From GCA-002701945 sp964442015 (GTDB lineage Bacteria > Fidelibacterota > Marinisomatia > Marinisomatales > TCS55), in contig CAYTYA010000024.1 of the NCBI GenBank assembly GCA_964442015.1, positions 1-24,518 on the forward strand: a DNA stretch of 24,518 nt, written 5' to 3'. The notes under the pieces were generated by a model. It was not told where the DNA came from. It was given only the letters and a program-made list of their open reading frames with translations, and did not search any database. A program made the translations under genes and the position numbers. The first letter of the stretch is position 1. Each line of letters starts with the position of its first letter. Below are positions 1 to 7,816 of the stretch, in pieces.

Positions 1-45
1 GGCAGATTTACAGTCTGCTGCCATTGACCGCTCGGCCATCTCCCC
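1..45 (-). tRNA. tRNA-Tyr (GUA), 3' part cut off by window edge
   Basis: Read on the minus strand from 45 downwards, the sequence gives a seven-base 5' acceptor strand beginning GGGG, then a D-arm of the long type and an anticodon stem-loop GCAGA-CUGUAAA-UCUGC. The anticodon GUA lies at 11-9. The GCAGACUGUAAAUCUGC arm is the classic bacterial tRNA-Tyr signature. The long variable arm, the T-arm and the 3' acceptor strand lie beyond the window, so this is a partial gene. It follows tRNA-Thr by 39 nt and is probably co-transcribed with it. Confidence 0.93.
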
Positions 46-84
46 AACAGACTTATTTCAAATTGTTAAAGAACTATCAAACAG

Positions 85-157
85 AGCCGGCGAAGGGACT
101 CGAACCCCCGACCATCTGATTACAAATCAGAAGCTCTACCAGCTGAGCTACACCGGC
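85..157 (-). tRNA. tRNA-Thr (UGU)
   Basis: The minus strand folds as a complete cloverleaf. The acceptor GCCGGTG pairs with CGCCGGC, the D-arm is GCTC...GAGC, and the anticodon stem TCTGA/TCAGA encloses loop TTTGTAA with anticodon TGT (Thr). The T-arm contains GGGGGTTCGAGTCCC, with a G-T-tolerant stem. No CCA is encoded; the bases after the acceptor are T (discriminator) then CTGT. A TATAAA box at 177-172 lies at a suitable distance upstream for a -10 element, but I see no convincing -35. Confidence 0.95.
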
Positions 158-351
158 AAAAATGTAGATTTTTTATATTTTTAAATCTCTCACCCGCATA
201 TTGCTAGTTAAAGATCGTTACTAATAACGATACGAGAACAGCCGCGAAATATAGAAATAAGAAAATTTAAGTGCAAAGGATTATCGAGATAAAAACTATT
301 TTTTTTTATTTTATATATAAAATGATTTAAAGAATAGCAATAGAAAGAATA
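158..351. other. Intergenic spacer between cysS and the tRNA pair
   Basis: This 194-nt spacer has no credible reading frame. It holds a perfect 7-bp inverted repeat (ATCGTTA-CTAA-TAACGAT, 214-231), which on the minus strand is followed by only a weak T-stretch (CTTTAAC). A very AT-rich palindrome lies at 308-323. A TATAAA hexamer at 177-172 is placed as a possible -10 box for the tRNA transcript, about 15-20 nt upstream of the tRNA-Thr 5' end. The hairpin could be a weak end for the cysS transcript or a processing site. None of these is certain. Confidence 0.4.
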
Positions 352-1743
352 TTATTTCTTAGGTTTTACACTTGGCCCATCAGGTCCATCTTCAACTATC
401 CACCCAAGCTCATGCATCTTATCTCTAACCAAGTCCGCTTCTCCCCATTCCCCCATTTTACGGTATTTCTCTCTTTCTGCTACCAATCTATGAATTTTTT
501 TAGGTGCAGAATTTTCTTTAATTAAAACTCCAAAAATACTATCTACTATATTTAAAAATTTAATTCCACCATTAACTTCTTCACTATTTATAATCTGATT
601 ATTATCAAGCTTTGTATTTATATATCTTATCCATTTAAAAAAAGATGCAAAAGCTTTGGGTGTATCTAAATCATTATCCAAAGCTAATATAAAATTTTCA
701 TATTCAGATGGAAGTATAAATTTTTCTAAATTATTGTTAGAAATATTTTTCAATCGATTATAGAGGCTTGAAATGCGTTGTATAGCAGATCTTGATTCTA
801 AACATTGCTCTAATGAAAAAGTTAATTTTGTTCTATAATGAGCAGATAACATCACAAAACGAATTTCCTCTGCTAAAAAACCTTTAGATATTAAATCTGG
901 TATTGTAAGGAAGTTTCCCTGCGTTTTGCTCATTTTATCGCCTTTTAAGTGTAAATGCTCAGAATGTATCCAGTAATTAACAAAGGGTTTCCCCGTAACT
1001 GATATAGATTGAGCTAATTCATTTTCATGATGAGGAAAAATATTATCAACTCCTCCACAATGTATATCAAAATGTTCTCCTAGATATTTTATTGACATTG
1101 CTGAACATTCAATATGCCATCCTGGCCTTCCTTTACCCCATGGAGAATTCCAAAATATATCACCATCTTCATTAGTCCAAGATTTCCACAAAGAGAAATC
1201 TTGAGGATTATCTTTGGAATACTCATCATTAATCACCCTTTCCGTATGTTTTAGTTCGGATTGGTTGAGGTTAATTAATCTACCATATCCCTTATCTTTA
1301 GACAGGTCAAAATAAACCGAATTATCTTTTGACAAGTAAGCAATCTCATCATTTTGAAGATTGGTGATCATTTCGATCATTTCTTCTATATGATCAGTAG
1401 CTTTAGGGTAAACGTCTGCTGGGATAATTTTAAGAAATTTAATATCTTCCATAAATTGAGCTGAGTATTTCGATGTTAATTCTTGAAAAAGTTTTTTATC
1501 TCTCTTTGCTTGCTTTATAGTTTTATCATCAACATCTGTAATATTCATAACATGATACACATTATAGCCTTTATAAATCAAAAATCTTTTTAACAAGTCT
1601 TCAAAAAGAAAAGTTCTGAAGTTCCCAATATGCGCTGAGTCATATACGGTAGGTCCACAAGTATAAATTTTTACAATTTCATCAGAAATGGGATTGAATT
1701 TCTCTTTCTGTTGACTAATTGTATTATAAAATTGAAGAGACAT
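352..1743 (-). CDS. cysS: Cysteinyl-tRNA synthetase (class I)
   Basis: The enzyme charges tRNA-Cys with cysteine in the cytoplasm. The 463-aa product has the usual CysRS length. The ATP-binding HIGH motif appears as HIGN (residues 38-41) in the context TCGPTVYDSAHIGNFRT. The catalytic zinc ligands are visible as C29, C213 (GWHIEC), H238 and E242 (FPHHENE), and the second ATP motif is KMSKT (270-274). The C-terminal part carries the CysRS-specific helical region and ends with the conserved PxGPSVK-like tail. The ATG start overlaps the end of the upstream NusG-like gene by 20 nt, so the two are probably translated from one mRNA. It is the last protein gene before the tRNA pair. Confidence 0.97.
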   Translation of the reverse strand: MSLQFYNTISQQKEKFNPISDEIVKIYTCGPTVYDSAHIGNFRTFLFEDLLKRFLIYKGYNVYHVMNITDVDDKTIKQAKRDKKLFQELTSKYSAQFMEDIKFLKIIPADVYPKATDHIEEMIEMITNLQNDEIAYLSKDNSVYFDLSKDKGYGRLINLNQSELKHTERVINDEYSKDNPQDFSLWKSWTNEDGDIFWNSPWGKGRPGWHIECSAMSIKYLGEHFDIHCGGVDNIFPHHENELAQSISVTGKPFVNYWIHSEHLHLKGDKMSKTQGNFLTIPDLISKGFLAEEIRFVMLSAHYRTKLTFSLEQCLESRSAIQRISSLYNRLKNISNNNLEKFILPSEYENFILALDNDLDTPKAFASFFKWIRYINTKLDNNQIINSEEVNGGIKFLNIVDSIFGVLIKENSAPKKIHRLVAEREKYRKMGEWGEADLVRDKMHELGWIVEDGPDGPSVKPKK

Positions 1744-2236
1744 TTTTCTTTTTTAATTTAAGTATACCAGAACCTATTTCAACTGATAGTGCCTGCTTTA
1801 TAGCTTCAATTTTCATAATTATTTTTTTATTACCTTTTATATCTACAACTATTCCATCTAAACCTTTCAATGGTCCTCCAGTTACGATTACTTCATCTCC
1901 TTTAATAAAATAATCTGCTTTTTCAACTTTAAAACCACCTTCAATAATATTTTTTATATTTTCAATAACTTCATCAGGAATAATTGAGATTTTATCTTGA
2001 AATTTTACAATGCTATTTACACCTATTGTTTTCAATACATAAATATTGTCTTTCAACTCAATATTCGCGAATACATAACTGCGAAATAAAGGAAAATGAA
2101 CCCACTTTTTTCTATCACTCCATTGTCTTCTTTCTTTAAACATTGGACAAAAAGATTTAATATTTATTTTATTTAACTCATTAACAACAACCTGCTCATG
2201 CCTTGATTTTGTATATACAGCAATCCAGTTTTTCAT
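1724..2236 (-). CDS. NusG-family paralog (RfaH/UpxY-like antitermination factor)
   Basis: The protein is about 170 aa. Its N-terminal NGN domain begins MKNWIAVYTKSRHE and includes CPMFKERRQWSDRKK and PLFRSYVFANIEL. A C-terminal KOW segment follows (GDEVIVTGGPLKGLDGIV), with an end rich in lysine. NGN-KOW proteins bind RNA polymerase and control pausing and termination. The NGN wording, with a central lysine/arginine-rich loop, resembles the specialised RfaH/UpxY branch rather than housekeeping NusG, and there is no secE or ribosomal protein neighbour. I placed the start at ATG 2236 because it forms an ATGA overlap with the ddl stop; a TTG nine bases upstream is the alternative. Its position after flippase-like, gmhB-like and ddl genes suggests a role on envelope operons, but that is inference. 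Confidence 0.85.
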   Translation of the reverse strand: MKNWIAVYTKSRHEQVVVNELNKINIKSFCPMFKERRQWSDRKKWVHFPLFRSYVFANIELKDNIYVLKTIGVNSIVKFQDKISIIPDEVIENIKNIIEGGFKVEKADYFIKGDEVIVTGGPLKGLDGIVVDIKGNKKIIMKIEAIKQALSVEIGSGILKLKKKNVSSIL

Positions 2237-3138
2237 TTTTTCCAAGCCAGCATAACTATTTTATCAATTAATTCGTTAAAGCTTATCCCTGCAGCCAAAG
2301 ATGACATAGGCGCTAAACTAGTATCTGTCATACCTGGGAGCGTATTCATTTCTAAAAACCAGAATCTATTTTGATCATCCATTAGAAAATCTGTTCTTGA
2401 ATAGTTTTGACATTTTAATAAATAAAATAAATCTTCTGACATTCGTTGAATATATTTTGTTAGCTCAGAGCCTAACTTAGCTGGGCAGATATAATTACTC
2501 ATTCCAGCTGTATACTTACATTCAAAATCATAAAGTTCGTGTGAAGGAATAATTTCACATACGGGGTACGCTTTGCCATTTAAAACCATAACAGTTAATT
2601 CTCTACCTTTAATATATTCCTCAACTAAGACACTTGAATCATAATTAAAAGCATGATTTAACGCAGGCATTAATTCTTCCTTTTTATGAACAATACGTAA
2701 GCCAACAGTACTTCCTTGCCCGTTAGGTTTCACTATTACAGGATAATGAAATTTATCATTATCAATAATCTTATTATTATAGATATTCCATTTTGGTGTT
2801 AAAATATTATTTTTTTCAGCAATAATTTTACTGATATTTTTATCCATACATATAGCAGATGATAATGGACCAGATCCAGTATATTTCACATCCAAGGCAT
2901 CAAGAAAGCCTTGTATGGTTCCGTTTTCACCAATACTCCCATGCAACCCCAAAAATACCAAATCAACACTTAACAACTTATCAATTAAGTTTATCAATTC
3001 AGTATCTAATATTATATCTGATACATCATAACCATTATCTCTCAATGCTTTAGCAATTGCCTTTCCAGATTTAAGGGATACTTCTCTTTCTTCGCCTGGT
3101 CCTCCCATTAATACTGCAATCTTATTTGGTTTCTTCAT
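2233..3138 (-). CDS. ddl: D-alanine--D-alanine ligase
   Basis: Ddl joins two D-alanines with ATP to make the dipeptide that ends the peptidoglycan pentapeptide. The ATP-grasp family is recognised by an N-terminal MGGPGEEREVSLKSG, then HGSIGENGTIQG, YTGSG, the ATP-binding VIVKPNGQGSTVG, the VEEYIKGRELTV strand and the metal/substrate loop FLEMNTLPGMT. The length of about 301 aa fits the family. I chose ATG 3138, which makes an ATGA overlap with the upstream phosphatase stop, over a TTG at 3150. The stop overlaps the start of the NusG-like gene in the same way. It lies in a run of envelope genes and is probably co-translated with both neighbours. Confidence 0.96.
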   Translation of the reverse strand: MKKPNKIAVLMGGPGEEREVSLKSGKAIAKALRDNGYDVSDIILDTELINLIDKLLSVDLVFLGLHGSIGENGTIQGFLDALDVKYTGSGPLSSAICMDKNISKIIAEKNNILTPKWNIYNNKIIDNDKFHYPVIVKPNGQGSTVGLRIVHKKEELMPALNHAFNYDSSVLVEEYIKGRELTVMVLNGKAYPVCEIIPSHELYDFECKYTAGMSNYICPAKLGSELTKYIQRMSEDLFYLLKCQNYSRTDFLMDDQNRFWFLEMNTLPGMTDTSLAPMSSLAAGISFNELIDKIVMLAWKK

Positions 3139-3674
3139 TTTAGTATCCAATCAGCGGCTTCTTCTATATTACTTACTACTACATCTGGCTTTAAATCTGG
3201 ATAATCTAAAATTGTTTGAGTTCCATGGCCAGTGCGAACTAATATCGTATCCATTCCCAAATCTTTACCTGCCTGAATATCATTTATTGAATCACCAATT
3301 ATAAGTGAATCTTTTAGATCAATACGGTGATCTTTTGATGCTTCGAAAAACATTCCAACGCCAGGCTTTCTCCTAATTGTTGCGGTATCAGGATGATCGG
3401 TTGCTATATAAATTCCAAGTAAAGGAATTGAATTTTTCACAAATTGATTTTTAATATAGTCATGGATATTATCAAGCTCTTTTTGTTTAATTAATCCTCT
3501 AGATACTCCAGATTGATTTGTGACAATACAAAAACGATGGCCATCCTTAGTTAAACGTTTTAATGAAGAAAAAGTAAAATCATAAAATTCAAATTTATCT
3601 AATGAAGAAATATAACCAGTATCAGGGTTGATAGTTCCATCTCTATCAAGAAAAATTGTATTATATTTTTTCAA
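3135..3674 (-). CDS. gmhB: HAD-IIIA phosphatase, GmhB-like (heptose 1,7-bisphosphate phosphatase family)
   Basis: GmhB removes the C7 phosphate of heptose bisphosphate during LPS inner-core precursor synthesis. The 179-aa protein has the HAD catalytic motif FLDRDGT (nucleophile D10, acid D12), motif II TNQSG (52-56), the RRKPGVG lysine region (101-107) and the acidic motif IIGDSINDIQAG (125-136). The zinc loop of typical GmhB (CxHx13CxC before RKP) is short and without cysteines: residues 91-100 read ATDHPDTATI. The start is TTG at 3674; the flippase-like gene stop overlaps it as TTGA and AGGAAA lies about 12 nt upstream. There is no nearby ATG. The substrate could be another sugar bisphosphate or the histidinol-phosphate branch, so the exact function is less certain than the family. 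Confidence 0.82.
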   Translation of the reverse strand: MKKYNTIFLDRDGTINPDTGYISSLDKFEFYDFTFSSLKRLTKDGHRFCIVTNQSGVSRGLIKQKELDNIHDYIKNQFVKNSIPLLGIYIATDHPDTATIRRKPGVGMFFEASKDHRIDLKDSLIIGDSINDIQAGKDLGMDTILVRTGHGTQTILDYPDLKPDVVVSNIEEAADWILK

Positions 3675-4660
3675 TTATTAATTATTTCCTTACTTTTAAT
3701 ATCTTTAATACTTACAGAGCTATTAATAAAATACCACGCACCAATTATAATAAAGGGAATTGTGCCCACAGCATGAATTATTATTGCAGATGCCTGAGCA
3801 TCTAGTTGGTTAATAAAGAAAAAGGTTGTTAAAACATATACTACAGTCGCGTGGTAAGTTCCAACATACGCTGGAGCAGCTGGTACAGATATAGCAAGCG
3901 TAGTAGATATCATTAATACACAAACTTCATACCATTTAATTGATATTCCTGTTGATAAAAGAGCAAAATAAGTTGAGAAACAGTACATTAACCAAATAAG
4001 TACAGTATAAAGAAATATCAAAATCACTTTATTTGTTGATCTAATCGCTACTGCTCCATTAATTAACCTTTCAAAAATATCAATTATTTTAAGCACAACA
4101 ATAGATTTTTGTAATAATCTTATTTTATTTATGTCAAATAAGAAAAATTCTTTGATTTCTCTAAAACAAAAAACAAACACAAATGCAGTTAATGATAAAA
4201 CTACAACACCAATAATAATTTGTTGGTTTATCCAATCTGTTGGATAAACCAAAATTGTTAATATTATTAATAATGATAAACCAACAAAATCAAGGATTCT
4301 TTCAGTAACTATTGTTCCAAATGCCGTAGGAACATTTAGTGATGTTTTTTCGGCTAAAACATATGCGCGTAAAAACTCACCCATCCTGAATGGGAGGACT
4401 GAATTACCAAAATAACCAATCATTATTGATGAAAATGCTGGCTTGATGGAAATTCTATCTATGGGATAAGCCAATATCTGCCATCTTAAAGCTCTTATAA
4501 TATTACTTATAAGAAGGATGATTAATGATAGAGTGCCATAAAATAGATCTAATTGATTTATAATTTTCCATAATTGAACAAAATCAATACCTCTAAAAGC
4601 GTAATATAGACCAGCAATACTTATGCATATCCCAATAATTAATTTTATATATCTATTCAC
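3671..4660 (-). CDS. Flippase-like integral membrane protein (LPG synthase TM domain / UPF0104 family)
   Basis: The product is a polytopic inner-membrane protein of about 329 aa with roughly eight hydrophobic helices. It contains conserved stretches of the YbhN/AglD2/MprF-N family: ALRWQILAYP near residue 60, MIGYFGNSVLPFRMGEFLRAY, the TERILDFVGL helix, and PAAPAYVGTYHA near the C-terminal third. Family members are linked to movement of lipids or lipid-linked sugars across membranes, but the substrate cannot be read here. I put the start at GTG 4660, which overlaps the lolA stop as GTGAATAG; a longer reading from 4729 would overlap lolA by 77 nt and adds an unlikely N-terminus. Its stop overlaps the TTG of gmhB. 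The neighbours point to envelope assembly. Confidence 0.85.
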   Translation of the reverse strand: MNRYIKLIIGICISIAGLYYAFRGIDFVQLWKIINQLDLFYGTLSLIILLISNIIRALRWQILAYPIDRISIKPAFSSIMIGYFGNSVLPFRMGEFLRAYVLAEKTSLNVPTAFGTIVTERILDFVGLSLLIILTILVYPTDWINQQIIIGVVVLSLTAFVFVFCFREIKEFFLFDINKIRLLQKSIVVLKIIDIFERLINGAVAIRSTNKVILIFLYTVLIWLMYCFSTYFALLSTGISIKWYEVCVLMISTTLAISVPAAPAYVGTYHATVVYVLTTFFFINQLDAQASAIIIHAVGTIPFIIIGAWYFINSSVSIKDIKSKEIINN

Positions 4661-5252
4661 GAAGATCAATAACCTCACCAGCATCAGGATTGAATGAATC
4701 AAATAAAGATCCATTATGGAGTGGAACATAACTTGTAATATCTACTTCAATATATTGCTCAGGTCTTTCTGGGTTATTGCCAAAAGTAAATTTTATAGGT
4801 TCATATAATTTTTGTTTAATCCATATTTTTCCTCTGATATTAAAAGAATCCATATGATAATCTAATTGAATTGATTCTCTATTAGCCGTTGAATTAGTAA
4901 TTGTAAACCCTGAAAAATCACCTGATAAAAAATCGAAAATATCATAACTGCCTTCTATTAATGTATCATATATAATTTTTCCATCTTCAGTTTTGTAATA
5001 TGTGACAATTAGATTACTATCTATTTTAATAGATTGCTGATCAGTGTCTAAAAAAAATCGTTTATTGCCAAGAAGCTCAATAATCCCAATTTGACTCCAA
5101 GTTCTATCTCCATCAATTTGTGACCATTTGATATTCATACGTATTCCACTATGGTCCACTAAAGAGGTTGATAAATAATCAAGATATTTTTGGTTTGGGT
5201 CTGTTTGCTTCAGAGAAAACAACAAAAGCATTGCCAGTAGAATAGAAATCAT
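4653..5252 (-). CDS. lolA: LolA-like outer-membrane lipoprotein carrier
   Basis: The 199-aa product starts with a short hydrophobic signal segment (residues 1-14, MISILLAMLLLFSL), then a beta-rich body. The hydrophobic strands TWSQIGIIELLGNKRFFLD, SNLIVTYY, LYEPIKFTF and a final VDITSYVPLHNGSLFDSF match the layout of LolA/LolB-type periplasmic carriers. LolA ferries lipoproteins from the LolCDE exporter to the outer membrane. Sequence signal in this family is weak, so placement also counts: the gene sits directly after ftsK, the same order as ftsK-lolA in E. coli. The ATG lies six bases after the ftsK stop, and the in-frame ftsK TAG just upstream excludes a longer start. No good Shine-Dalgarno is seen. 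Confidence 0.78.
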   Translation of the reverse strand: MISILLAMLLLFSLKQTDPNQKYLDYLSTSLVDHSGIRMNIKWSQIDGDRTWSQIGIIELLGNKRFFLDTDQQSIKIDSNLIVTYYKTEDGKIIYDTLIEGSYDIFDFLSGDFSGFTITNSTANRESIQLDYHMDSFNIRGKIWIKQKLYEPIKFTFGNNPERPEQYIEVDITSYVPLHNGSLFDSFNPDAGEVIDLRE

Positions 5253-5258
5253 ACTTAT

Positions 5259-7807
5259 CTAATCATCATCAATCATCTCTAGATAACTCTCATCAACCAT
5301 AACTTCTCGTGCTTTACTTCCAGTAAATGACCCTACAACTCCTAATTGCTCCATACGATCAATTAATCTCGCAGCTCTTGAGTATCCAACTTTCATTCGG
5401 CGCTGAATTAATGAAATTGATCCTTGTTGATGAATAACCACTAGCTTTATAGCTTCATTTAATAGTTCATCATCCCCATCAGCATTATCTCCTGAATCAG
5501 CATCTATCGTTGTTTGCTCTCTAACAGATTCTAGCACTAATTCATCAGATTTAGGTTGTGTTAGTATATGATCCATAATTGCTTCTACTTCATTAATTGA
5601 AAGAAAGGCATTATGCAACCTCACAGGCTCCGAAGATCCTGAACCTAAATACAACATATCTCCTCTACCAATTAACTTCTCTGCACCTGCTGTATCTAGA
5701 ATAGTTCTTGAATCAATTTTACTAGCAACTTGAAATGCAATTCTTGATGGAAAATTTGCTTTTATAAGTCCAGTAATTACATCTACAGAAGGTCGTTGCG
5801 TAGCAATAACTAAATGGATCCCTACAGCTCTTGCTAGCTGAGCAAGGCGAGCAATAGGCTGTTCAACTTCTTTTGCATTCAACATCATTAAATCTGCTAA
5901 TTCGTCTACAACCACAACAATATATGGCATTATTTCTTCATTCGAAGCGACTTTCTTTGCATTATACTCTTGAATATTTCTTACCACCGCATCAGCAAGT
6001 ATATCATATCTTCTACTCATTTCTTTTTCAACCGCGCGTAGTGCCAAAGTAGCATTATCTGGCTTTGTAACAATAGATTCCTCAAAATCTTCCATTCCTA
6101 ATAAATGATACCCTTTTAAGGACTTGTAAAGCGTCATTTCAACCTTTTTTGGATCAACAATAACAAACTTCAACTCTTCAGGAGTTGAATTATAAAGTAA
6201 ACTACATATTATAGTATTTAAGCACACTGATTTACCAGATCCTGTTGTACCAGCAATTAGTAGATGAGGCATCTTAGCTAAGTTCAATATTGAAATTTCT
6301 CCAGAAGTGGTTTTCCCTATAGCTAAAGTAAGTTCTGCTTCTGATTCAGCAAATTTTTCTGAGTTTATAATTGATCGAAAAAATACGGTATCAGGATCCC
6401 TATTTGGTATTTCTATACCAACAGAAGACTTACCAGGGATTGGAGCTATAACCCTAACACGACTTGCCTCCATTACTCGAGCTAAATCATCTGATAATTG
6501 GACAAATTTATTAACCCTAACACCTTCAGCAGGCTCAACCTCAAATAAAGTGATAACTGGCCCAGGACTTACATTTACCACTTTACCAACAACACCAAAA
6601 GTTTCTAAGCTTTGTGTTAAAAAGTTTGCACGATCAACTAATTCATCTTTCGACATTCCTTCTTGAATTTTAATTGGCATTTCTAATAAATCGCTGCTTG
6701 GAAGCTGGTATTTTCTTTTCGGTGCTTTTCTTTCTTGTAATTCATCAATATTCACTTCTTCTTCTTTCACAACTTCGCCAACTTCAATTTTTTCATCTGT
6801 AGAANNNNNNNNNNNNNNNNNNNNNNNNNNNNNNNNNNNNNNNNNNNNNNNNNNNNNNNNNNNNNNNNNNNNNNNNNNNNNNNNNNNNNNNNNNNNNNNN
6901 NNNNATTCACTTCTTCTTCTTTCACAACTTCGCCAACTTCAATTTTTTCATCTGTAGAAGTTTCACTCTCTTGTTCTAGTCCTACTGGCTTATCAAATTC
7001 TGATTCTAGATGTTGATTAGGGGCATTGCTTGACAATTCATCATCAGCCTCTTCTACACTTTCACCTCCATCAGTCTCTTCTACACTTTCACCTCCATCA
7101 GCCTCTTCTACACTTTCATCATTAGTTTTATTATCCTCATCTTTATTCTTTGATACTGAATGATAATTTTCTTCTTTTTGTTTTTCTTCAATTTTTTTAA
7201 TTAAATCTTTTGTATGAAGTCTTTTTTCCTTTTCAGTCTTTTTCTCAATTGAGATAAGTTTTCGATCTTCATTCTTCTTTTTGATAAGATTAGTTAGAGA
7301 TTCGAATGGTCCATAAAAACTCCAAGAAAAATATCCTCTTATTAACACCAACCAACTAGTTAATAATATAACAACTGCCCCTATAAATCCAAAAAAACTT
7401 GCTAGAAAATTCGCTAAATTTCCGCCTATTAGCCCACTGTAATTAAAATCAATTTCAGAGTTAGCAAATGCATTAATTTCTAATAAGCCTAGGCTAATTG
7501 ATATTAAAATCATAGCGCAAACTAGATATACGCTTATCCTTTTAAGAGAAGATCTATCTTTATTGCTAAAAAACCACCATCCCCAAACCATTCCTAGCAT
7601 AGGTAAGAAAAAAGAACTATAACCAAATGAAAATTTTATAAAGAAATAGGCAATAAAGACGCCTAATATGCCCATAGGGTTCTCTACTTGTACATTTGGA
7701 GAAATTCCTGGATCTTCAAATGAATTATATCCAAACATGCTGACGATTACTAAAAAAGAAATTGCTATACTTAGAATTCCTAATATTTCAAGTTTTCTTT
7801 CTTTCAT
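5259..7807 (-). CDS. ftsK: DNA translocase FtsK (reading frame broken by an assembly gap)
   Basis: FtsK anchors at the division septum and pumps chromosomal DNA to finish segregation. The N-terminal part (7807 down to 6905) has four hydrophobic helices, then a charged linker with EEAD/GGESVEE repeats. The C-terminal part (6749 down to 5259) has the RecA-like motor with Walker A GTTGSGKS, Walker B VVVVDELADLMM, ATQRPSVDVITG and the DNA-reading gamma winged helix (SISLIQRRMKVGYSRAARLIDRMEQLG). As deposited, the two parts lie in different frames across 100 Ns. Joining the identical 55-bp gap ends restores one frame of 797 aa, a normal FtsK length, with Walker A at about 468-475 and Walker B acidic residues at about 583-584. 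AGGA at the gcvT stop serves the ATG at 7807. Confidence 0.95.
6750..6959. repeat. Identical 55-bp ends flanking the gap
   Basis: Positions 6750-6804 and 6905-6959 are identical base for base, separated only by the Ns. Both copies encode the same linker residues (TDEKIEVGEVVKEEEVN) when read in their own frames. This looks like two contigs that share a 55-nt de Bruijn k-mer and were scaffolded without merging. A genuine tandem repeat that the assembler could not resolve is the alternative. Confidence 0.95.
6805..6904. other. Scaffold gap: 100 Ns
   Basis: Exactly 100 unknown bases lie inside ftsK, the conventional placeholder for a gap of unknown size. The known sequence on both sides is the same 55 bases, so the physical gap is probably nil, or it hides extra repeat copies in the linker region. 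Confidence 0.99.
7046..7120 (-). repeat. 27-bp minisatellite in the ftsK linker (about 2.8 copies)
   Basis: Units at 7046-7072 and 7073-7099 differ at a single base, and 7100-7120 is a third copy shortened by six bases. On the coding strand they give the peptide ESVEEADGG, ESVEETDGG, ESVEEAD. The unit is a multiple of three, so copy-number change keeps the frame. The repeat lies in the acidic, low-complexity linker between the membrane anchor and the motor. Confidence 0.93.
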
Positions 7808-7816
7808 TAATATATC

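Noticed and set aside
214..231. Perfect 7-bp inverted repeat as a cysS terminator
   Set aside because: The stem is AT-rich and has only a weak T-run after it on the minus strand, so it is described in the spacer entry and not called as a terminator.
308..323. 16-bp AT palindrome downstream of cysS
   Set aside because: It is low-complexity AT sequence expected by chance in this composition, without any T-tract placed for termination on the coding strand.
2237..2245. TTG start at 2245 for the NusG-like gene, and TTG at 3150 for ddl
   Set aside because: In both cases an in-frame ATG a few codons downstream forms an ATGA overlap with the preceding stop and gives a more family-like N-terminus.
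6767..7807. A 346-aa protein running through the Ns and ending in LQMKKLKLAKL
   Set aside because: The tail after the Ns is the linker read in the wrong frame. Joining the identical 55-bp ends gives the FtsK motor instead.
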